Of a stretch of 64,000 bases of DNA, positions 1-8,755 are shown one piece after another. The notes beneath the pieces were generated by a model, which saw only the letters and a list, made by a program, of their open reading frames with translations, was not told the DNA's origin and did no database searches. The position numbers and the translations under genes are program-made. The stretch's first letter is position 1. Each line of letters begins with the position of its first letter. This DNA is from Antitrichia curtipendula (Eukaryota > Streptophyta > Bryopsida > Hypnales > Leucodontaceae), in contig OX579634.1 of assembly GCA_951230915.1 (NCBI GenBank), positions 44,467,570 to 44,531,569 on the forward strand, written 5' to 3'.

Positions 1-175
1 TATGGCACCTCACATTGCACCCTTTGTATGTCATATAATTGTTACTGTAGGGAGTCATTTTTTAATATGGAAGATGTGCGTATGCATATTCCGTACATAT
101 GTTTGAAATCGAATTAAAATATTGCAACGACAATATTTTTTGATACAATTTTATGTAAGTCCATGGGATTTGAAT

Positions 176-790
176 TTAATCCGGAGGATCGAAGGCCATT
201 TTTTCCTCAAGAAGCAAGAAGAATGCCATTTTTGAGCCATGAATTGTAAACTTTATAAATTTCTGGCATTTTTGGCTGTAGACTATTGTAATAGACTAGT
301 ATAATAATGTGTAGAAGAAATTTCAAAATCCTTTACCACGTAGATTGGAAGATATTTGAATTTGAAGTGAAGAAATCATTTGTTTGGGGATCTTCATTAA
401 CTACATTTGTTTGAATCTTCTTAATTTAGTATTTTGCCACCACCAATTTTTGTTTCTAAATTTTTTATAATGAAGTCGTGGATTGAGAATTTAGGAACTA
501 AAATTCAATTTAAAAACATTTGGTTTTCACTTTTCGAAAGTAATTGTTACATACAAGTAGGGTCAAGATGGAAGGCAAAACTAAAATTTGAAGAGTTCTA
601 AGATGGAAATGGAAAACAATAATCGCAAGATTGTTCTAGCAAGATTCATGAACTATGTCTATGTATTTTTTAGTATAAATTGTGATCTTTGCATTCAAAC
701 ATGAATTTAATTAGTTTCTTTTTCAAGAATGGTGGAAGTTCACCAAAATAGAAAGATTGTCCATAACTTCTTGAGTACTAATTCAAAACA
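176..790 (+). repeat. degenerate left part of a TTAA-family element
   Basis: Starts with a decayed left end (TTTAATCC...GAAGGCC). It then follows the family interior in order: the block with ACTAGT and TGTGTAGAAGAAATTTC near 295-325, the block ending GATTGTTCTAGCAAG near 630-645, and GATTGTCCATAAC near 757. The same order is seen at 7065-7985 and 13474-14838. No right end follows: the similarity stops where the GC-rich promoter array of the kinase gene begins. Either the gene cassette landed inside this element or the right half was lost. Identified by eye only. Confidence 0.6.
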
Positions 791-794
791 ACAA

Positions 795-1140
795 GACGGG
801 GAGAAAACCCGCGGTCGCCCAAGACCCGCGGTCGGCCAGGTTCCACGGTCGCCTGCACCCGCGATCGCCCAAGTTCCGCGGTCGGCGAGGACCTGCGGTC
901 GCCCAAAGTTCAGCGGTCGCCCTTTCTTGGAACCCGCAGTCGCCCTAGGGCGACTGCGAGTACTTAAGAAATCGCCCCAACCGCATTCTCCACTCCCGGC
1001 CTTGCGCACTGCCTTTCATCCACCTCGAAGTGGCTGAATGCGTGCTCGTGGGCCAGGGGGTGTGAGTTGGTAGGGGGGGGGGAGTTTTTGCTTCTCTCAA
1101 CTACGAACTTGAAGAAAGCAACGTGAGTATTTTTTCCGAC
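795..1140 (+). promoter_or_regulatory. GC-rich repeat array, core promoter and leader of the kinase gene
   Basis: From about 805 to 960 there are about eight imperfect copies of a motif close to CCCGCGGTCGCC in AT-rich surroundings. The last copy is inverted (GGGCGACTGCG, 948-958) and lies directly before a TATA-like TACTTAAG. The leader after it (about 972-1050: TTCTCCACTCC, then a block ending GTGGCTGAATGC) is nearly the same as the leader of the gene at 3996. The order is array, last copy inverted, TATA-like box, leader. That the array binds a transcription factor is inference. Confidence 0.65.
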
Positions 1141-1144
1141 CACA

Positions 1145-2727
1145 ATGGCTAATCCACAGAAAGGCAGTAGCTCAACACGGAAATCCATTTTTGATTTAGA
1201 TGATGCGGCATTGTTTGCTTTGCAGATACCTGTTAGTGAGGCAACAGGGAGTGAAGGGCAAACGAAGAGGAAGAAAAAAATCATAACGGCACATGACAAG
1301 GATTCAACCTATCCTCCTTCCAATTATGCAAACTATGCATTTGAGGGTTGCCTGTCCTGGTATGCGGGAAAAACTACACAGTTCTTGGAGGCCAATTACC
1401 TAAGGGACCCATCCCACGGCATCTTCAAATTGACTGCTGATTTGGAGGCAAGAATTTTAAGCAAGTGCAGAGCATCGCAAGATTTTGGAGACGTGGAGGA
1501 GACGTATTTTTCCCAATACGAATTGTGGATTGAGAACACTGTAAAGACATGCATATTCAACACCAAGGAAATAATGCTACAGATGCAACCGGAAATGCCG
1601 GGATTTGCAGGAGATGATGAAGCCAAGGAATTCCGTGAAAAGATGGCGTGGTGGCATGAAGTTGTGAAGAAACTTTCGAAGAATCATGTGAGGGGTATGA
1701 AGTGGAAAACGGACGCATTGAAGGCGGGTTTTGCACGAGAGGCTGGCTCCACTGTCACATAGATCTCTCCTCAGGCAAAAGTAATTGCCCTCACTGGATT
1801 TGACCGTCAAGGTGGGTATGGAATGGTGCGCAAGGTGCGCATTGAAGGGATGCAAACAATCCCGCCATATGTTGCTTTTGCTGGGAAAGTGCCAAAGTCA
1901 AAGAACATGCGTGAAGCGAGGGAGCAACAATCCGTAGAGGCCTTGGCATGCCCCGTAAACCATCCTGGCATTATTAAGTTTTTTGGTATTCACGCCAAAA
2001 CCATGGAAGCGTACACACTGTGGTGGAATGGCGGTACATGGCTTGAAATGCGAAGATTGGATGAGAAGGTGTCAGAGAGCGTTGATTGGCATGAATGAAG
2101 CGGGTGTGGAAACTTACAGAGGACAATCAAAAACATCTTAGCTTGTTCCGAAGGCACAAGGCGAAGTTGGCGTGGGCTTTAGTGTATGTGACACATCTCA
2201 TGCACGAGTCTTTGGTGCTACACAATGACCTAAACCCTCAAAACATACTGCTGCATTTTTCCGATTATTCGGATGAAGTAATCAACATCGGGATTTGTGA
2301 TTTCGGAATTTCAAGTCGTTTTGATGAAGGAGCTCCTTCACATTATGGATATGATTCTGAGGAGAAGAAACAGCAATCCTTACGAAGCCGTTGGTGGGTG
2401 GCTCCGGAGTTGTTTTATACGTTTGGGCCACGAAATTCCAGTACGAGTTTAGAGATTATGCAATCACAATATAAATATACAGTGCAATCAGACTCGTATT
2501 CTATTGGAAAGTTGACCGAATGGATGAATCTTCTTAATATGGTCGAATACGATACGGACTTATTCAAAAGGCACGAGGGATCCATGTACTTTGCCATCAA
2601 GTTGGGTGAACTCACTAACCCTGATCCAAAGAAGAGACCGACATGTACTGAGGTTACAAAGTTGCTCATGGATAAACCGTGGTACATGAAGCCCCCGGAA
2701 GTAGTTTTCCGTGACTCAATTTTGTAG
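1145..2727 (+). pseudogene. intronless protein kinase, broken by a stop and a frame change
   Basis: Three stretches make one kinase-like protein. Residues 1-205 (1145-1762) form an unrecognised N-terminal region with a basic KRKKK patch. An in-frame TAG (1760-1762) follows. The same frame then carries an N-lobe: glycine loop GGYGMVRKV near 1812 and a VAFAGK lysine motif near 1873. This stretch ends at TGA 2096-2098, which overlaps an ATG at 2095 in the -1 frame (ATGA). That frame (2095-2727) supplies the C-lobe: HNDLNPQN in place of HRDLxxxN, DFG as CDFGIS, and APE as VAPELF. All the main catalytic motifs survive, so the copy is young, or is read by stop readthrough and frameshifting, or is spliced in a way I cannot see. 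No introns are evident. The N-terminal region does not resemble the shared domain of the two neighbouring genes, but leader and promoter do. Confidence 0.7.
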
Positions 2728-3096
2728 TAGGACTATAGGAACTGATGTTATCAAGTCGGCTTCAAACTGTTGGCCACATTGTGCGCCTTTCATTTTGTAA
2801 TAGCAATGTCAATATACAAAAAGTTTTTATACCATGCGTACTGTCTTCCAAAAAAACAAGTATGTTGAATGCAGACCACCCCGTTCCGTTACTTCCATAT
2901 ATTGAATGTTGAATTTGGATTTTGGTGTTCAAACTTCATAGAATTGTTGGTTCAGATGTACTTGGCCACGTTTGCTTCCAAACTATTGTGCCATAGAGTT
3001 TAGAAAACAGAAACTAAATTTGAAGCTCAAAAGATTTTCATCCAAAAGATGCCTTCTCGTAATGTCTTTTATAAATAATCGGACTTTACCCTATGA
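2728..3096. other. 3' flank of the kinase locus, no gene
   Basis: About 370 bases of AT-rich sequence between the kinase stop and the next mobile element. The first part (to about 2830) may be 3' UTR. No further open frame or repeat end was recognised. Confidence 0.5.
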
Positions 3097-3678
3097 CCCC
3101 TAAAGTTTCGGAAGTCCCCTTGGGGGACTCTTGAAAGTTTGGGCAAGCTTCTATAAGCTCAATTTTTGGTGAAACTTTTTGAAATTGTCTCATAAGATAA
3201 AGCAACTTATTATCTCTATGGAAATATAATTTTTACTTCAATCGGTGCCCGGGAGCAAAAGTTATGCTATAATAACCTTAAATCGGGCAAGACCGAGTAG
3301 CCCACAAAAATCTACAAAAAGTTGAAATCAATTTTTATTTTATTTTATACATTATATGTTTGCCTAAATGGAAATCTTTGATTCATTCCATTTAGATTAC
3401 TGATGTGAAAGTTCTGGAGCTTCTTTTTTTTTCCAGACAATAAAAGCATTTTCTTGAAAAAAAAAATTCTTTGACCTTGAATGCTAATAACCTTCAAATC
3501 TTCAATCCGTAAGGTCAAAAATCACAAAATTTTTACCACATGATGTGAAATAAGTATAGTAGAAGATCCTATGTTTGGATTCTTAAAAGATATATTTTTC
3601 CTACTTCCTTAAGCGAATGCAATAGAAATGGCAGTTTCGAGCAAATTTTGATGGAAAAAAGTTGTTGAGACTTTAAGG
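3097..3678 (-). mobile_element. TTAA-family element, 582 bp
   Basis: Minus-oriented. The right end (CCCCTAAAG with a GTCCCCTTGGGGGAC hairpin just inside) is at 3097. The left end (GACTTTAAGG, followed by TTAA at 3679-3682) is at 3678. The outer flank at 3093-3096 is mutated to ATGA. The interior keeps family blocks such as GATGTGAAAGTTCTGGAG near 3402. The left end lies about ten bases before the promoter array of the next gene. No transposase frame. Confidence 0.7.
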
Positions 3679-3689
3679 TTAAACAAGGG

Positions 3690-3995
3690 GCCACTGCGGT
3701 CGCCTGGACATGCGGTCGCCCTAGACACGAGGTCGCCTGGACACGCGGTCGCCTAGTACCCGCAGTCGCCCTCCCCTGCCTTCGAACCCGCAGTCGCCCT
3801 CCGTACGCGCCCCCAGGCGACATCAGGTATATAAGAGGTCACCCATCACCCGTGTTCTCCACTCCTGGCTTTGCGTATTGTCTCTCATCCGCCTTGAAGT
3901 GGCTGAGTGCTTGCTCGTGAGCTAGGGGTCGAAGTTTTGGAGGGCGTATTTTTATCATTTTGGCATCAAGGGAAGGAATATTCTTGTGTATTGTG
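3690..3995 (+). promoter_or_regulatory. GC-rich repeat array, TATA box and leader of the coiled-coil gene
   Basis: About six copies of a (C/A)GCGGTCGCC or CGCAGTCGCC motif lie between 3694 and 3801. One inverted copy (GGCGACATCAGGT) follows at about 3816-3828, then a good TATA box (TATATAAG) near 3828-3835. The leader (TTCTCCACTCC, then a block ending GTGGCTGAGTGC at about 3910) matches the kinase gene leader with few differences. The layout repeats that upstream of 1145. Confidence 0.7.
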
Positions 3996-5441
3996 ATGGA
4001 AGAGGAGGCCCAACCTTCGCCGCCTGCTGTACCGAGATCAGAAGCTGGGAAAGAGTCCAAGGCGCTTCGAGGCAAGGATCGAAAAAAGAAAGGAAAAATC
4101 CACAAGAAGCGCAAGGCCATCTTGATCGATCCGAAGATTAAGGCTTTCAAGGGTTGGAAAGATGAACCCGCGCCTTGGACTTATAAGACGGTTCAGAAAT
4201 ATGTGGACTGGTGCCACATCGACAAGTTATTTCCGTTGTATCGTCACAAGTTCCACTTGAAGTCGAACAAGGTAAATCTTGCATATTGCAAGAACAAAGC
4301 CTTCCAAGAAAGATGCTGCGAGGTGTGGAAGGAACTCTATAAAGGCCTACAAACGTATCGAAACGACAATTTTTCTTTCTTTCTTGCAAGAATGGTGTAT
4401 GTTGAAGTTGTATTGAAGAAGGAGGTGGATTGGTCAAGCATTAAGGATCTTCCGATCGGGACCCATCCAGGAGAATCAAGTATTCCTTGGGCAGATGTAG
4501 CGCCGGATGTGAAGGAATCGGTGACATCGGCAAAGCCTGGGAAGTTTTTCATTTCTGATGAAAATGTAGTGTGGTCGGCGACTTCTAGCGAAGATGAACA
4601 CACCCATGAATACGATGGATATTCTTTCCACAGTGACGATGACGACCTTCTCATGGAAGTCATGAACAAGGCTTTGGGTTTGGAAATGGATAGGAAGGAA
4701 AAAATGAAGGTTGACGAGCCCATCACAGAATCCCACGTTGATGTGCAAGGCATGGAAGATGCAGGGCCTATGGAAGTAGAACATGTTGTTCTAGAGCAAA
4801 ACCGCAGCGTTGATGGAAGCGATTCGGAAGACGACATAGAGTTGTTGAGTGTCAAGGCGGCAAGTGTAAGATCTGCTTTGCATGAGAAGATGAACGAACT
4901 CCGTCAATTAAATGAGAATGAAGTCTCAGTACAAGTGGGTCCCGTTGTCGTAGATGATTTGAAGAAGCAGTTGGAGGGAGTAACAAAAAGCATCCAAGAA
5001 AACGACAAGTACTTGAAGGATTTGAAAAAAAATCGCGATTTTTATTTCAGGCAGCGTAAAAGTGGAAGGGTGCACTATATGGACGTGTATGTGGTATGGC
5101 AATCAAAGCGCGATCTCCTGGAACGTGAACGTTGGATTTACGAGAATGAAAGGCGAGACATGGATGTAGCAATAAAGAAAAAAAAAAAAGTATATTGCAT
5201 CGCCGCTGTTGAACATGAGCCAAGTACCAGTGCTGAAGAAGTGGCAAGGCTTCGTTCATTGGTGAAGCTACACTCCATGAATGCAATGGCGGTACAAGAA
5301 TCGCTACGCCCTTTGGAATCTGAATTTCGTTTTCACAAGGCATGGCGGAAGTTTCAGATGAGTACCATAGGAAAAACAGAGGCAGAGGTGGACGCAATGG
5401 GGCCGGGTCCCATTGAAAGCAACTTTTTTTTTAGCACTTAG
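3996..5441 (+). CDS. 481-aa protein with shared N-terminal domain and coiled coil, function unknown
   Basis: Intronless. The start is the first ATG after the leader (MEEEAQPSPP); the frame is open 12 codons further up but without an ATG. Residues about 20-40 are strongly basic (RKKKGKIHKKR). Residues about 33-155 form a domain shared with the gene at 8756-11230: conserved AFKGW, P-PWT, Y--WCHI-K-FP, NK-NL, RC-E-W and KEVDWS. An acidic Ser/Asp/Glu-rich middle (EDDIELLS near residue 285) follows. A charged, probably coiled-coil region (about 310-440) contains a lysine run encoded by a 13-A tract near 5178-5190, a likely slip site. No known fold was recognised. Base composition is clearly GC-richer than the flanks. 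The basic N-terminus and the conserved W/C/H pattern would suit nucleic-acid binding, but that is inference. Confidence 0.7.
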   Translation: MEEEAQPSPPAVPRSEAGKESKALRGKDRKKKGKIHKKRKAILIDPKIKAFKGWKDEPAPWTYKTVQKYVDWCHIDKLFPLYRHKFHLKSNKVNLAYCKNKAFQERCCEVWKELYKGLQTYRNDNFSFFLARMVYVEVVLKKEVDWSSIKDLPIGTHPGESSIPWADVAPDVKESVTSAKPGKFFISDENVVWSATSSEDEHTHEYDGYSFHSDDDDLLMEVMNKALGLEMDRKEKMKVDEPITESHVDVQGMEDAGPMEVEHVVLEQNRSVDGSDSEDDIELLSVKAASVRSALHEKMNELRQLNENEVSVQVGPVVVDDLKKQLEGVTKSIQENDKYLKDLKKNRDFYFRQRKSGRVHYMDVYVVWQSKRDLLERERWIYENERRDMDVAIKKKKKVYCIAAVEHEPSTSAEEVARLRSLVKLHSMNAMAVQESLRPLESEFRFHKAWRKFQMSTIGKTEAEVDAMGPGPIESNFFFST

Positions 5442-6790
5442 TGGTACTCATAGGAGCAAAGTGGGAATTTTACATTTTGCCCACCCTTGTTTGGGATGTT
5501 AGACTATCAGTTACCTTGAGTAAATAAATAAATATAATATTTTCTCATTCAAAAGTGTTTATATTTCTTTTTTATGGCGTGTGTATGAAAACTTCTTAAT
5601 TGGCATGTTGCCCCATATGGGGGTGAAGACATTTTATGAGAAGTGTAGAGCTCTAAATTTCAAAGGATCTATGAAATTTGAGTTGTAATGTTTGTGTTAA
5701 AAAAGAATTTTGATAACAAAATGAAGATAACTTTTATAGATATGAATTGTAATCCTTAAAGGACTATGGAGTTTAGTTTGATATTTCTGATAATTCTTTC
5801 ATGCTCCATTGATACAAGAATTTGAAATTTTGGCATGAATATTATAGGAATGATGGCACCGCACCCCCGATAATGTAGTTGTGAAAGCTTGTTTCATGTC
5901 TCCAAAAATATTGTAGACGTTAGAGCAGATTTTCAAAGATTTGCTGTGAAATTGGAGAGTGAATTAAAAAATTACCAAAAAAAATTAATTATTATTTTTA
6001 GATTGTTTACATTAATAGCTTGGTACGGATTACCGAAAATTTGAACTGCGGAATTCCAAATGACACCGATGAAAGTTAAAATAAGGAGTTTTTTTTTGCG
6101 GACCTTGAAGGAAGGAAAAGCTTATGAATTGGTCTAACTTGTCTTTTGCTCTTTTATTTGAAAATTTCCAAATTAAAAAATAAAGAATGATAACCCATAA
6201 AAGAACATTTAGTCTCTTGATGGATAAAAAGGATTCTGTGCAAAACTCCAAATACATGTGCCTTTAATTTTGTAAATATATCTTGGAACTTTCTTGAAGA
6301 ATATCTGAACATATCATCTTCTTAGGAATATATATTTTTAATTTGAATAAGTCCTAAAGAAGTAAGATTTATGCCAAAGAGTTTAAAAACCAATGAGACT
6401 AGACACTAATAGAGTAATAGATATAATTGACCTAAATTTTCTTTCTTGTTTCAAATAGATTTTCTCATACATTATATTCTTTGCTACATGAAAAGTTTTG
6501 ATTAATTCTATTTTGATATTAAATGATGTGAAAGATATGGAGGATCTTGGTTTTTGGACAATCATTTTTTGGCTTGCTACCTTAGGAATTATTGAGTTTT
6601 AATTCTATCTTGCTAATATAAGTATTAAAAAAAATTTCAAGCTCGTATGGACTTCAACTTAAAAATAATTTTGAGCATTAAAAAAAAATTGCACAAATTA
6701 ATTTCATTTTCCTACACGTTGCTCTAAATTCAATTCTTTATTATTTGGATTCAAACCTTATAACTTAGTATTGCTAGAAAACTTAAGTTA
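5442..6790. other. AT-rich intergenic stretch with a fragment of the TTAA family
   Basis: The first 130 bases are probable 3' UTR of the coiled-coil gene. Around 6370-6600 a minus-oriented fragment resembles the interior of the 3097-3678 element (GATGTGAAAGATATGGAGG near 6522), without recognisable ends. No gene seen in the remainder. Confidence 0.45.
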
Positions 6791-6794
6791 ACTG

Positions 6795-8215
6795 TTGAAG
6801 TCCGAAGGCCTTATTTTCAAAAAGACCACTCAAAAGTACCACTTCTATTGCAAGGTGGCGAAGGTGTTGACAACTTTAATTTTTTGTTCTGGCATATCTA
6901 AGTAATCATACCGTAGGATCTTTTACTAGACTAGTATATAAATGTGTAGAAGAAATTGAAAAATGTTTTACCATGTTCATTGTAAGATATTTACATTTAA
7001 AGTGAAGTAAGCGATTTTTTTTATACCTTGCTTGAATATATTTTTTGGCTTTGAATCATCTTAACCCCTAAAGTCCCAAGGCCATTTTCTGGCCAGAAAT
7101 CACTGAAAACTGTCATTTCTGCTGCGTTCATCCAAGAAAACAAAAAAAATTTAAAAAAAAATTAAACCGTAGGATCTTGTACTTCATTTGTCTAAGATCA
7201 TGTGATAAAAATTTCATCAAATTTGACCGTACGGATTGGAAGATATCAGCATTTTGTAGTTGGAAAGTAGTGTTTTTGAATGCTTTTTTTCCAATTTCAG
7301 CTGACTTTGGTCGCCATATGGAACAAAAATTTACTCTATGGACTCCAAGTTTAAAATTTTTGTATTGAAGAATTGTGTTGAGAACTTATGAAAAAAATTT
7401 CAAAAACTAAACACTCGATTTTCATTCTTTAAAAAATTGTTAAGTAGATGTAGGTCCAAGATTGAATAAAAAACTAAATCATTAATAGCTCCAAGGTTGT
7501 ATTGAAACACAATAATTCCAACGGTGAGATTGTTCTAGCAAGAAAGAACAACCTTATTTAATGTTTGTTTTTTCAAAATTCTAAAAATTGCATTCAATAA
7601 TGAATCCTAAAAGTTATTTTTCCAAAAAAATGCTTAGATTGCCAAAAAAACAGGATTGTCCATAACTAATTCAATACTTGTCCAAATAGAATGAATCAAA
7701 GCTTCACACGTATATAGAAATTTAATATTTTAGGAAAAAAAAAAAAAAAAAAATTTTTTGACTTCCTGTGATTTTTTTGGTGCTGCCCGACGAGTTTGGT
7801 TTGGGGCTTTGTGTGGTATAATTTTTGCTCCCGGGCACCAATTGAAATAAAAATTATATTTCCACGAAGATAATCAATTTTTCTTTCTTCAAAAAAAGTT
7901 TCAAACAATCAAAACAAAAATTCAACCTGTACGTTCTTGCCCAAAATCCCATTTGTCCCCCAAGGGGACAATGGGACTTTAGGGAGTAACTTAGAATTTG
8001 GGCAATACTGATTTTGAATCTACTATTTTTTTATGTTGAAGAATTGAATTCAAAGTTTAGTAAATTAAAAACAAAAACACACTTCATTTTCACTTGTTAA
8101 GAAGCTGTTAAGAAGAAGTAAGTTCAAGATTGAAGGAAGAACTAATGTGTTAAAAGCTCTAAGATGGAATTGAAATATAATAATTTCATTGGTGAGATTG
8201 TTCTAGCAAGAGATC
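6795..8215 (+). repeat. long TTAA-family element, split by another copy, right end missing
   Basis: A decayed left end (GTCCGAAGGCC near 6800) is followed by the family interior up to 7060. It resumes at about 7990 after a nested copy and runs to the GATTGTTCTAGCAAG block at about 8197-8211. The resumed part (CTGATTTTGAATCTAC) is what the long copy at 13474 shows at the equivalent place. No right end follows. The sequence then leads into the 3' flank of the RING gene. Confidence 0.5.
7065..7985 (+). mobile_element. TTAA-family element, long form, 921 bp
   Basis: TTAA (7061-7064) precedes the left end CCCCTAAAGTCCC. A subterminal palindrome TTTTCTGGCCAGAAA follows. The right end has the GTCCCC...GGGGAC hairpin and then GGGACTTTAGGG; its flank is mutated to GTAA (7986-7989). 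It is inserted into the older copy 6795-8215. It contains an A-rich tract at about 7734-7752. No coding frame. Confidence 0.75.
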
Positions 8216-8755
8216 TGTGGTTCAATTTTTTTATATGTATTGTAAACCCGTTTTCCTACTTATTCATCTCATTGCAGAAGTTACAAGACGTACGGTTTTT
8301 TTTCTAGAAATGTTGGACGACATTACTTCACCATCAATACAAGGTAGAGAAGTGTACAATTTCAATTTTAGGCACATTGAACTGGCAATTGGCCAGAATG
8401 ATGAATCACAAATTTTTGAACAATGTACTTGAATAAGTGAAGCAAAAAATAGTTTGGGTTGCATCGGTTTAGAATTAAATATTGATGAAGATTTCCAAAT
8501 TTTGTATGGATGGCCTCATTTTTAAACAAGAAAGGCAAGGTAGTATATATTGAAAACCAAAGCAATATAAAATTGCAGTACATAAGTATAAATTATAAAA
8601 CGAAGCCACAGAAGTGGAATCGAAGAAGAAAAACAAAACTACTGAATACTGCTCGCCATTGCTAGTATAGATATAGTATGACCATATGCTAGGGGCCTTA
8701 CAACACGTATACTATTACGCAAAAAGATGTTAACGTAAACAAAGAACAAAAATGT
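8216..8755. other. 3' flank of the RING gene
   Basis: AT-rich sequence between the end of the split TTAA element and the stop codon of the minus-strand RING gene. It contains only short open frames with no recognisable product. The part nearest 8755 is probably the 3' UTR. Confidence 0.4.
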
